Origin: Lycorma delicatula
Taxonomy: Eukaryota; Arthropoda; Insecta; Hemiptera; Fulgoridae
Assembly (NCBI RefSeq): GCF_047948215.1
Contig: NC_134456.1
Span: 12,611,730-12,675,729, forward strand
Reading direction: 5' to 3'
Length of the DNA stretch: 64,000 bases
The position numbers were made by a program, and so were the translations under genes. Positions 23,612 to 34,340 of this stretch are shown here, piece by piece. Within the stretch, counting starts at the first letter, position 1; the number at the start of each line of letters is the position of its first letter. The notes below the pieces were generated by a model. It made no database searches and had not been told where the DNA came from. It saw only the letters and a list, made by a program, of their open reading frames with translations.

Positions 23612-24426
23612 TACTACTGAGTAAAATGATTAATTCCTTGTGAGGGTTATGTTAAACATACGTTTCTTTTTTTTTAAAGTATCACATCTCTGTACCCGTT
23701 AGTAAGAAAGCAGTCACATTCCTCTTATAAATAATAATCTTCATAATGCTCGTTTGTGCAATAATGGACTCGAAATAACTTAAAGTGTATCAGACAAAAG
23801 TAATCGTGGTAATACGATGTAAGGGGTTGCAGAACTGAGATCGAATTAAAAAAGGTTCATGGCATCAAAGTACTCTACAAAGTCTTTAAAAACGATTGTT
23901 TTGTTGGTTTACTGCCGGTTAAAATATTAGAGAAGCGGGAAATTTTAGTCGGGTGAGTTTAAAATGAATAAACATAAGGTAAAAGACGGGACAAATTGTC
24001 TGTGTATATTTAGCGCAAAATCTGTTTTAAGAAATCAAAGGAGAATGTATTTGTAGAAGTAGATAATTCTTATTTCTAGGATATAAATATAATGTTGTTA
24101 GAGAATATTTTAGTAACGGGTCTCCGGTAGTATATATATCATGAAAGAACATTATACGAGTATATAATGCTCAGCAGGTTGTACACCAGAAACTAGATGT
24201 TATTCATAATTTATTGTGGCAGTTTATCTTATTATCTGGTGTGAATTTCAGATATATGATGGCAAAACAGTTGGAGAACTTCATAAATTTTCATTAAGTG
24301 CACTCAACCAAATAGTCGAATAAATATGATGAAGGGGGCTGCAACGCATTGAAATAAAGGAGTGCGGATTGAAGAGGGAACTGTTAGATTTCTAACTAAA
24401 TATTAATACTCGTAGCCTCTTTTCTT
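23612..24426. other. unassigned AT-rich DNA
   Basis: No gene is supportable. Short GC-richer patches near 23820 and 24330 resemble nothing I can name. Confidence 0.4.
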
Positions 24427-25154
24427 TTTTTTTTGTCTTCAGTCATTTGACTGGTTTGATGCAGCTCTCCAAGATTCCCTATCTAGTGCCAGTCGTTTCA
24501 TTTCAGTATACCCTCTACATCCTACATCCCCAACAATTTGTTTTACATACTCCAAACGTGGCCTGCCTACACAATTTTTCCCTTCTACCTGTCCTTCCAA
24601 TATTAAAGCGACTATTCCAGGATGCCTTAGTATGTGGCCTATAAGTCTGTCTCTTCTTTTAACTATATTTTTCCAAATGCTTCTTTCTTCTTCTATTTGC
24701 CGCAATACCTCTTCATTTGTCACTTTATCCACCCGTCTGATTTTTAACATTCTCCTATAGCACCGCATTTCAAAAGCTTCTAATCTTTTCTTCTCAGATA
24801 CTCCGATCGTCCAAGTTTCACTTCCATATAAAGCGACACTCCAAACATATACTTTCAAGAATCTTTTCCTGACATTTAAATTAATTTTTGATGTAAACAA
24901 ATTATATTTCTTACTGAAGGCTCGTTTAGCTTGTGCTATTCGGCATTTTATATCGCTCCTGCTTCGTCCATCTTTAGTAATTTTACTTCCCAAATAACAA
25001 AATTCTTCTACCTCCATAATCTTTTCTCCTCCTATTTTCACATTCAGCGGTCCATCTTTGTTATTTCTACTACATTTCATTACTTTTGTTTTGTTCTTGT
25101 TTATTTTCACGCGATAGTTCTTGCGTAGGACTTCATCTATGCCGTTCATTGTTC
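24427..25154 (-). mobile_element. RTE-like LINE copy C, 3' fragment with open frame
   Basis: This minus-strand copy is truncated at its 5' end in MNGIDEVLRKNYRVKINKN. It keeps one open frame through ETWTIGVSEKKRLEAFEMRC, KVTNEEVLRQIEEERSIWKN and ESWRAASNQSND to the family 3' end (poly-T at 24421-24434 on the plus strand). The C-terminal region follows the RT core and contains no catalytic residues. Because it includes sequence just upstream of VMKCSRNN, it comes from a copy without the RT deletion seen in copy E. Confidence 0.9.
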
Positions 25155-27200
25155 GAAACAAAAAACAACGAATTATTTAAAGCAATATTTGAAGATATAA
25201 AACAATTATGGCCACCAAGTTATGCTAGTTTACGTGTTGTATATATTTTATATTGTTTAAAATTAGTTTTTAACTTTTTTAATTTTACTTAACTCTACGA
25301 TAGTAGAGTAACATCGAAGTCGTACAGCGATTCTAGAATAAACTATTGAGAAATAAAACAGAAGCACCGTGGTTTACGAAAAGCACTGAAATATTATTAT
25401 ACGGGGTTTTCAATCGTTCGAGAGGCGATTCAATAAGATACAAAATGTGATTTAAGAAACATTTGAAATGGCTCGCGGTTAAGTTCCTGGATAACAGGGA
25501 GGATATTGGCGCCTAAGTAGATTGCAAATTAGATCTGTAAATTCTACGAGGTTTCAGGGGCATCAGTTACCCTAGGATGTTGTGCATCGTCAAAATTATT
25601 CATTTCGTTTTTCCACTTACTTTTGTTGGTTCTTTGATTTATTTTACCGTTTCCTTGTTTGATTAGTTATTCTTTATGCGATTGATCAGACTATCTTTTA
25701 GTGTTTCTTTGCTTTTTATGTTCTGAACTTCATCAATGTTCTTTGGACTAAATTTTGTATTTTTATGTTTAATATATGTTAATGTATAATGTATACATGT
25801 GCATACATATATAAATTTACAGTTCTTTGAGGGATTTCAATGGAAACCCCTCTTTACATGTCATTTTTCTTTTATATTCATATTTACTTATTGTTCCGGT
25901 AAATTGGAACCGATTATAAATTAAACACTGCGGTAAAAAAAACAAAAAAAAACACCCTTATTCCTGTTGGTTTTTTTTTTTATTGCTACTTTTTTTTATG
26001 GAATTAAAACTTATAATTTCCTAGGCAAGGTTCTTTTAATTAATTTATTTTAATGAGGATTCAAAAAAAAAATTTTTTTGTGAGAAATTTTGTAAATTAA
26101 AATTGTATTTTGTTCTATTATTCCGTTCTCCGCACAAGCTATTTCTTTCTCTTGCCTGTCACTAAACTAGAGTCAAGCTTAATACTTGAATCTAACACTA
26201 CGCTATTACTTTTATTTGAATAAAGTTTTCTCTCATTACTTCTAGAACCATAAATACAGTATTTTATTCGAGCGCTGTTTTCTAATATTCATTTTCGTTA
26301 TCTGAAAATGCGTACAGTTTGTAATAATAATTATTATATTATTAATATTAATAAACGAGAAAGGAGTAATATTTAAAAAAATATTTTATTTAGATCATTG
26401 TATAAAAGAAATTAATCATCCTTAATGCTTCTACCAGACGGAAAGAATCATAGACAATAAAAATAGTCGTGTTCTATCTAATCTCTATATTACAGCGATA
26501 ATAATTAATGATATATACAGTTTGAACATATGAAGATATCATTATCATCCTTTTGATTTTATTACGTATTTTTTATAATAAACCGTATGAATACAAAAAT
26601 CATTTATTATACTAATCAGTTTACTAATTATATTAATTAAATTAATTATACGCAAAATTATTACGTTTTTTCTTTATTAATTATTATTAAATGATAATTT
26701 ATTAGCTGACATTCCTGTATTTATTTTTAAATTATAAAGTAATTTATCAACCTTTTAATTAATCTTTAGTTTATCATTTTATTATGTACATTGTTACGAT
26801 AAATTAGTAGTAAATAAATATTTTATGCTGAATAAAATTTTGGCAAAATTAACGTTTATTGTTCTTTTATTGGACAACTAACAAAAATATTATTAAATTT
26901 TTAATTATGAAAGACTATTTTACGTTATTTAAAAATATATTTTTTATATCTTTATAAAAAATAAGTTTCCCAGAGATCTAATTCCTTTTTATGGAAATTA
27001 AATAAAAAATTATTTTCTAATAGATTTACTTCACAATCAGTTTACGATAGATACAGCAACGTAACTGATTCTTTAGTCTCCTGAATCTACAATAAGTTTC
27101 TTTATTTAAAAAAGGAGTAATATTAAAACGTTCAGTTTTTCTTTTAGTTTACATTATAAAATTAATGTGTTTAAAAGTCAATTTATTTAATTTATTTTTA
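25155..27200. other. unassigned AT-rich DNA
   Basis: Nothing identifiable across about 2 kb. There are long A/T homopolymer-rich stretches and no convincing frame. Confidence 0.4.
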
Positions 27201-27204
27201 TTTT

Positions 27205-27810
27205 TTTTTCTCCCCTGGGCCGGACCGACTTGATGGTATTACGCCACCCAGGGGAGTGTCCGTTACTCTAATAGGCCCTCCCCGCCTACCGGCTATATAC
27301 CGGCATGGCAGGTCAGGCCTACCGGTGGCTCTTTTGAGATTTTTTATTCTCTATTATGTCCTTTATGGAACCACATCATACCTGCAAGTCGTGATGTGAC
27401 CCCCGGATCTTTTATAATACTCTCTTGTCCCTACAGCACACCCCAAGGAGTCCTCAGCGGATCATTGAAACCAGCACACCTAAGCATGCTGGCTCTCACC
27501 GCTGAGGCTGTCCACCCAACCTAACATACTAGAAACCCATACTTTTTTCATCTTCATTCTTCTGTTTTAGTACTGTCTTTATATAATCAGTGACCTTCCT
27601 CCAGTTCTCCTTATTGCTGAGCATGAAATCCACGGTCTCCTTCGGCGTTTTTCCATGAATACCCGCGTCGTGTCTTAGTCTTATCCATTTATTACATACT
27701 AAAAACGTATGCTCAGAATCATCGTCCTGTTCGCAGTACATGCACGTGGGTTCATCCAATTTGTTCTTTATTATGTTTACATCAGTTTTACTATCGTTAA
27801 ACATCTATAA
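27205..27810 (-). mobile_element. R1/Jockey-type LINE 3' end
   Basis: On the minus strand the frame at 27529-27804 contains CMYCEQDDDSEHTFLVC (C-x2-C-x7-H-x4-C), the zinc-knuckle-like motif at the C-terminus of R1/I/Jockey-type ORF2 proteins, followed by a helical tail to the stop. A GC-rich 3' UTR (about 27215-27530) and an A-rich end (poly-T on plus near 27195-27210) follow. The 5' part is missing: coding similarity stops at about residue 15, where the inverted-repeat arm begins. Confidence 0.7.
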
Positions 27811-28738
27811 AATTACTTCATTTGTTTTTTTATAATATATTCGTCAACAGAATTTTCAAATTTTTTGTCTTATATAGTTATCGACAAAAATTTGCAACCA
27901 TATTTTTATTTACCTCATGTCTGCCCGCTGTCACGTTACGCGGTGTTTGTATCAGTAAGTTGAGCGTAATACGAGTAAATCAGGAACCTCAATTTATTTC
28001 TTTATTTAGTATTCAATTGCTATCCGGTGAGGCTAAGAAACTGAGAACTCCCTTAAAAAAACTCTCTGCTAACAGGAGCGTGGTTAAAAGAATTTTTAAT
28101 GCACTGTGTCTATATATATGTGTGTATGTGTTTTTGTGTGTGTGTGGTTATTAAAATACGCCCGCGCGTATTTTAATAAACGCTTTTAAATTACTATTTT
28201 TTATGGTAAATATAAAATAATTTATTTGCTATTGAAGATGCTACAAACAAATATGGTTTAAATTCTAAAATTAAATAAACCGATAGAATTTTTACATTAT
28301 TACACAAAGTAATATTATCGTAAAATTATGATTTTACGCCCTTGATGAAATTAATTTTACATTGACCTTTTACTGTTAAACAAAAATGATAATTGAAGGT
28401 TAGATTCACGTTTATTTTACATTTAATTGAACTAATGTAATATTAAACCGTATCTTACATATGAGGTAACCTGTACATTAGATATTGTACATTAAACATA
28501 AAAAACAGGGTTTTTTACCTAAATTTAATGGTTTATCACAAATTTCCCAAAAACTACTGGAGATACGGTTCTGGAATCTATTTCATTCGAATTTTTGAGG
28601 TCATAGACCGTATGAAATAACTAATTCTGCTTCTTAATTAACGTCCTAAAAATTTCAGTACAACCTCATTTCACCGGAGTAGCTGAAATCCGAGCGAAAT
28701 TTTTACTAACTGTAACTCGCAATCGAAGTTTTTTTAGG
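27754..28738. repeat. large inverted repeat, left arm (~0.98 kb)
   Basis: The reverse complement of this arm aligns along its length with 33369-34340. Shared landmarks are TTTAACGATAGTAAAACTGA near the outer edge, the frame VCISKLSVIRVNQEPQFISL/TPLKKLSANRSVVKRIFNAL, and the inner GAAATCCGAGCGAAATTTT with its neighbouring GTAACTCGC. The outer ~50 bp overlap the 5' edge of the R1/Jockey-type fragment; that gene fragment continues beyond this arm but not beyond the right arm. There is a perfect 14-bp hairpin at 28148-28179. Confidence 0.85.
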
Positions 28739-28745
28739 ACATATA

Positions 28746-30474
28746 CGAGGTCTGTAAATAAAGTAATGAGAGTAAATGTTTTTGACTACCAAAGTGGCAA
28801 CAATGTAAAGTTACTAGTAAACAGATGATTATATGAACAGCTGATTTATACTAGGTATTAATATTTTTAGGTATGTCAGGAAAATATTTTTGAAAGTGTA
28901 TGTTTGGAATGTCGCTTTATATGGAAGTGAAACTTGGACGATCAGAGTATCTGAGAAGAAAAGATTAGAAGCTTTTGAAATGCGGTGCTATAGGAGAATG
29001 TTAAAAATCAGACGGGTGGATAAAGTGACAAATGAAGAGGTATTGCGGCAAATAGATGAAGAAAGAAGCATTTGGAAAAATATAGTTAAAAGAAGAGACA
29101 GACTTATAGGCCACATACTAAGGCATCCTGGAATAGTCGCTTTGATATTGGGAGGACAGGTAGAAGGAAAAAATTGTGTAGGCAGGCCACGTTTGGAATA
29201 TGTAAAACAAATTGTTAGGGATGTAGGATGTAGAGGGTATACTGAAATGAAACGACTAGCACTAGATAGGGAATCTTGGAGAGCTGCATCAAACCAGTCA
29301 AATGACTGAAGACAAAAAAAAATTAATATTTTTAGTCTATTGTTGCCAGTTGAGACGTAAACAAACTTTTCGTGAAACGAGTTTTTGTTGTGGGTTACAA
29401 AAACGAGTGATACTAATTTTGAGCAACGTTATGCAATCAAGTTTTGTGTTAAACTCGGTGAGAATGCTACTGAAACATTTTTAAAATTGAAAAACACGTA
29501 TGGAGATAACGCTCTGTAAGTTGCGAAAGTTTTTTTTGTAATTTAAAGCATTTTCAGATGGCCGAGAATCACGCCGGCAACTCTTTTCCACAATCTTTTG
29601 GAATTTCTTGGTAAACATATTGATTTACAGTCTGTCCTGTAGGTAAAAACTTCTTATAGACAACGTCATAACTATCGAAGAAACAAATTAGCACGGTTTT
29701 GATTTTTGATTTCTAATTTTTGCTTTTTAGGGACGTGGTAAGTCTGAAGTGTGCCACTCCTTGCTCTGGCGTTTTGTTTCTATGTCGTACTCAAATATCC
29801 AAAACTCATCACCAGTAAAATCAGAATCGGTTTCAATTCGTCCTTGAAGATCTCAGCACACTTCCACCCTGCTATTTTTCTGTCAACAGTGAGTTTTTTT
29901 GGTCCAATTCTACATAAAATTTTTTCATGTCTAATTCGTTTGTCAAATCTATGTGAACTGTGTTATTGTTCAAATTCAATTGTTCTACAATCTATCTGAT
30001 AGTTAATCGCCGGTCGTATTGTATCAAGTCTGTGATTTGCTCAACATTGTCGTCATTTTTGACGTTAACGATCTTCCAGGGAGTGGATCTTCCGCAACTA
30101 ATTCTCGGCCTGAAAATGCTTTAAACTACCTAAAAGCTTCAGCATGTGACAGAGCGTCATCTCCATACACCTTTTTCAATTTTGAGGAAGTTTAAGAAAG
30201 TTAGAAGAAAGGTAGCATTCTCACCGAGTTTAAATAAACATTTGACTGCACAACGTTGATCATAATTAGTATCACTCAGTTTTGTAGTGCACAATAAAAA
30301 CTCGTTTCACGAAAAATTTGTTTACGTCTCACGTGTATAAAAATATTAATATCTAATATTAATATACGGTCAAATGAACTACTGTTCATTTGACCGTTTA
30401 TTTTCTAGTAAGTTTACAGTGTTGTCACTTTGGCTGCCAAAAATCTAGTCTCATTACTTTATTTAGAGATCTCG
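28746..30474 (-). mobile_element. foldback mariner with duplicated inverted 5' end
   Basis: Both ends carry a mariner-type terminus (CGAGGTCTGTAAATAAAGTA on the left; CGAGATCTCTAAATAAAGTA read inward from the right). Both ends also encode the same transposase start: plus strand FEQRYAIKFCVKLGENATET at about 29417, minus strand a decayed form at about 30265. The minus-strand gene continues through TGDEFWIFEYDIETKRQS (first catalytic Asp) to RRDSRPS near 29575. There, instead of its 3' half, an inverted copy of its own 5' ~360 bp begins. The second and third catalytic residues are absent. An RTE-like copy lies in the left arm. Confidence 0.8.
28871..29321 (+). mobile_element. RTE-like LINE copy D with 14-bp target-site duplication
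   Basis: This is a 5'-truncated 451-bp copy from within RKRFLKVYVWSVALYG to the 3' end TGACTGAAGACAAAAAAAA. It is flanked by ATTAATATTTTTAG at 28857-28870 and 29322-29335. The frame is open (28890-29309; KVTNEEVLRQIDEERSIWKN, DRLIGHILRHPGIVALIL). It is inserted into the left arm of the foldback mariner, which sits between the arms of the large inverted repeat. Confidence 0.93.
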
Positions 30475-31290
30475 TTAGTTAATAAATAAATTCATTCTAG
30501 GTCAAGTTACAGTTTATGTCTGTCATATCTAATTAATTTTAGCAATATTCTATCCTTTTTATAAATAATTAAAATTTTACCAATTATTTCAATGGCTCTA
30601 CGGTTATATAATTTTAATATAACCAAATTAAAAGAAAGTAGAAATTTTTAGATCGATTACATCTTGAAAATCTATAAAGAAATAGTTATAACTTTTACTA
30701 TATATTTCTAAAAATGGTTTCTAAAAAATATATTAACATATAAATTTTTAAAAAATTAATAAATACTAACCAGAAAAATAGTGAATAGTTTTTTTTTGCT
30801 GCACAGTCTTTTTAACACTAAAATAGTTGTATACAAATTGAATCATTAATCCTCTCGCTGTTTATGTATAATATTTCACTGCATATGATTTTATGAAACT
30901 GAGACATCATAAAATTTAAGTGTGAGCTAAATAGACTAATTAATGCACTCAAAAATTGTTATTATTTATGAAGATGATTCTCCTTAAGCTACCATAAAAT
31001 TAATCTTTATTGCCTACCTGTTTAATAAATATTTGTTAATATTATTTTTTTATTGATTTTTTTTTGAAACAAATATTTTATTTGTTTTTTAAATAGATTG
31101 TACCTTTTTAATAATTAAAAATTATTGATTAAAGTTATCAAACATTTTCGAGAAAAACAAATAATTCCATTGTTTTTACCTTATTAATTTTTTGTTAATA
31201 GTTTTAAAATTTACATGATTGTTACCATAATTATTAATGTCTCTCTTCCTCCCCCTTTTCTCACTGATATATATATAAAGATAAACAATA
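30475..31290. other. unassigned AT-rich DNA
   Basis: I see no gene or repeat between the foldback mariner and the LINE relic. Confidence 0.4.
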
Positions 31291-31980
31291 AGGCGACACT
31301 ACATTGCACATGTTCTTCTCAACCATCCTCGAAAAGGTATTTAGAAAGCTGGAATGTGAAGAAGAAGAGATACGAACAAATGGCACATATCTAAACCACC
31401 TGGAAATCCCAGATGATATAGTTCTCTTCTCACAAGATACAGAAGAACATATAGGAACTGCAGGTTGCTGGCGAGCCCTATGGTAAAAGGATGAACCTTT
31501 AATAGAACCAGGTTATATTCAACAAATTTCTGGAGGGAAGAAAGATTTTTATCTCTGGAAAAAAGTCTGATCATTACATACATTTTGGCCATCGGATGTC
31601 AACTGGGAGTGATACAATCAAAGAAGTTGAACGACTAATTAAGTGATGGCAGGCATTCGGGAGAATTCACATTGTTTTCAAGAACAAACTCCCCTTTTTC
31701 TTAAAAAGAAAGTTTGGCTCAGCGTATCCTACCAGTCCTTACGTATGGAAGTGAAACTTTAAAATTAATCGTTCAATCATTACAGAAGTTGCGGGTAGCA
31801 CAGAGAAATATTTTTGGAGGTACCAGACGGGATAGAAATGGATCAGAGAACAGACGAAATTACATATCATCATGAAAGTTAAAGAATCGAAATAACGATG
31901 GGTAGGCCATGCAACGAGAATTGAAAGCAGATGGACAAAAATTAACACTTGAATGGATTAATATTTTGTGTGCAGACTAC
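31290..31980 (+). pseudogene. LINE reverse-transcriptase relic
   Basis: Plus-strand frames carry HMFFSTILEKVFRKLECEEE, then TYLNHLEIPDDIVLFSQDTE, matching the RT catalytic block (canonical LRFADDIVLFS; here IPDD). Downstream, across stops, IREQTKLHIIMKVKESK*RW VGHATRIESRWTKIN is the usual C-terminal region. The family differs from the RTE-like copies. It ends about 50 bp before the DD41D element. Confidence 0.75.
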
Positions 31981-32031
31981 CCAAATTTGAGAAAATACGA
32001 AATTAAAAGTCAGCATTTTCAGAAATATATA

Positions 32032-33352
32032 CAGAGTGATTCAAACAAACGGGAAATTTAAAAAATTAAATAACGTTAATGAAACTTTTTTTTTAGAAAA
32101 TGAATTTTATTTCATGTAATTGTACAAATGTTGCCATTTTAGGATATATACATTTTATTTTATTTTTTAAAGATGACATCTTCCAGGTGACCTCCTCTTC
32201 TACGTAAACACTCACGAAGTCTCTTCCTTAAATTGTTCACGGTTTGACGTAACATCTCGACTGGAATTTCCGCAATTGCTTCTCGGATCTTTGCCTTCAG
32301 TTCTTCCGTTGTAGCAGGTCTACTGTGGAACGCTTTGCTTTTAAGGTGACCCCGCGAAAAGTAATCGCAAGCTGAGAGATCAGGCGATCTGGGAGGCCAT
32401 CTAATGTCACAATTTCGTGAAACGACACGTTGTCCAAAAAATCGGCGTACAGCTGCCATCGATATTCGTGCAGTATGTGACGTTGCTCCGTCTTGTTGAA
32501 ACCAGGCTGTGTTAAGAATCGGTGGAAATCTCTTTTGTTGTTCCACAACAAAGGTTTCAAGCATGGCTACGTAACGAGCCGACGTCACTGTAATCGCAAG
32601 ACCGTTGTCATCCTCAAAAAAATAAGGGCCCCACCACACAGTCACTTTCTGGCTGTGCAACGGACGCTGGTGTAGCTGCATAGGAATTTCTTGTGCCCGG
32701 TATCTGAAATTTTGCTCGTTAATAAATCCACTGAGGTGGAAATGCTCTTCGTCTGACATCCACAGTTCGTGAACAAACTCTTCGTTATCATTTATCTTCT
32801 GAAGCATTACATTACAGAATTGTGCTCGCACAACCGCATCGTTCGGTTTCAGTTCCTGGACGATCTGCAACTTGTACGGATGGTATTGCAAGTGACCTTC
32901 GCTAACATTCTTCGAACACTTGAACTATGCGATTGTAAAGATGCTGAGAGACGACGGATTGACCGATGTGGACTTCATGTGCCAGCGTCTTATAAAGCTT
33001 GAACATTCTGTGGTATACGGACGGTTCGCTCACGGCCTGGAGGTTTCTTTTTCATTGCCGAACCGGTTTCCTCAAAATTAGATATCCGTGTTTTAATCGC
33101 ACGTGCTGATGGAACACGATCGTGCCGTCCCAGATTAAAATGACGGCAAAATTCTCTACGCGCTCCCTCCACACTGTCATTGTTTTTGTAAAACGCTTTG
33201 ATAGCAAATTCACGTTGCGCACCACTCCAAGGATCCATGACAACTAAATGGCAGGTTAGGTTGGAGAGGCTTGCGCCACTTATCAAGTAGTACCAATCGC
33301 CCACGGCTACCAACACAACTTTCAAAATTTCCCGTTTCTTTGAATCATTCTG
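32032..33352 (-). mobile_element. Tc1/mariner element, DD41D type, nearly complete
   Basis: Terminal inverted repeats (left CAGAGTGATTCAAACAAACG, right read inward CAGAATGATTCAAAGAAACG) are flanked by TA, giving a 1.32-kb element. The minus-strand transposase starts MDPWSGAQREFAIKAFYKNN at 33240, a DUF4817-type helix-turn-helix region common in insects. It then has two in-frame stops and a frameshift (about 32900-32980). The rest is one open frame. Catalytic blocks are MSDEEHFHLSGF, WFQQDGATSHTA and RSPDLSACDYF, with 41 residues between the last two Asp. That spacing matches the DD41D ('rosa'-type) group rather than Tc1 or mariner. Confidence 0.88.
32160..32891 (-). pseudogene. DD41D transposase catalytic region, open 243-codon frame
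   Basis: This holds the whole catalytic domain in one frame: MSDEEHFHLSGFINEQNFRY with the first Asp, WFQQDGATSHTA with the second, PRSPDLSACDYF with the third. A basic C-terminus RLRECLRRRGGHLEDVIFKK follows. The normal start lies upstream at 33240, separated by stops and a frameshift, so the visible Met at 32891 is internal. Transposases of this type cut and reinsert their element at TA sites in the nucleus. The intact catalytic part suggests a fairly recent copy. Confidence 0.8.
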
Positions 33353-33368
33353 TATATATTTTTCAGAA

Positions 33369-34340
33369 TATAAAAAAAAACTTCGATCGCGAGTTACAGT
33401 TAGTGAAAATTTCGCTCGGATTTCAGCTACTTCGGTGAAATGAGGTCGTACTGAAATTTCTAGGAAGTTAATTAAGAAGAAGAATTAATAATTTCTTATT
33501 CTCTTTGACTTCAGAAATCGAATGAAATAGGTCCCAGAACTGTATTTCCGGTGGTCTTTGAGAAATTTGGGATGAACCAATAAATTGGGGTAAAAACCCT
33601 GTTTTTTATGTTTGACGTATAATAAATATCTAATGTACATAGGTTACATCATGTGTAAGACGGTTTCATATTATATTAGTTCAATGAAATGTAAAATAAA
33701 CGTGAATCTAACCTTCAGTTATTATTATTTTTTTTATAGCAAAAGCTCAATGTAAAATTAATTTCATCATCAATAGAGCATAAAATCATAATTTTACGAT
33801 AACATCACTTTGTGTAATAATGTAAAAAAATCTAACGGTTTATTAAATTTTAGATTTGAAACCGTATTTGTTTGTAGTATCTTCTATAGTAAATAAATGA
33901 TTTCATATTTATCCTAAAAAATAGTAACTTAAAAGCTTTTATTAAAATACGCACGCGCACATACAAACGCACACATATATACAAAGTGCATTAAAAATTC
34001 TTTTAACCACGCTCCTGTTAGCAGAGAGTTTTTTTAAGGGAGTTCTCAGTTCCTTAGTCTCACCGAATAACAATTGAATACTAAAGAAATAAACAAACTG
34101 AGGTTCCTGATTTACTCGTATTACGCTCAACTTACTGATACTTACAAACACCGGGTGATGTGACAGCGGGCAGACATGAGGTAAATAAAAATATGGTTGC
34201 AAATTTTTGTCGATAACTAAATAAGATTAAGAATTTCAAAATTCTGTTGACGAATATATTATAAGAAAACAAATGAAATAATTTTACAGGTGTTTAACGA
34301 TAGTAAAACTGACGTAATGATAATAGAGAACAAATTCGAT
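33369..34340. repeat. large inverted repeat, right arm (~0.97 kb)
   Basis: This is the inverted partner of 27754-28738. The minus-strand frame VFVSISKLSVIRVNQEPQFV, then TPLKKLSANRSVVKRIFNAL, parallels the left arm's plus-strand frame. The outer edge reads TTTAACGATAGTAAAACTGA, then AACAAATTCGAT, after which similarity stops. The inner edge begins immediately beside the DD41D element. The arms differ by scattered substitutions and indels, so the duplication is not recent. Confidence 0.85.

Noticed and set aside
27754..34340. Single large DNA transposon with ~1-kb terminal repeats
   Set aside because: The left arm's outer end is continuous with a LINE gene fragment and no flanking duplication is visible, so the simple TIR reading is not supported.
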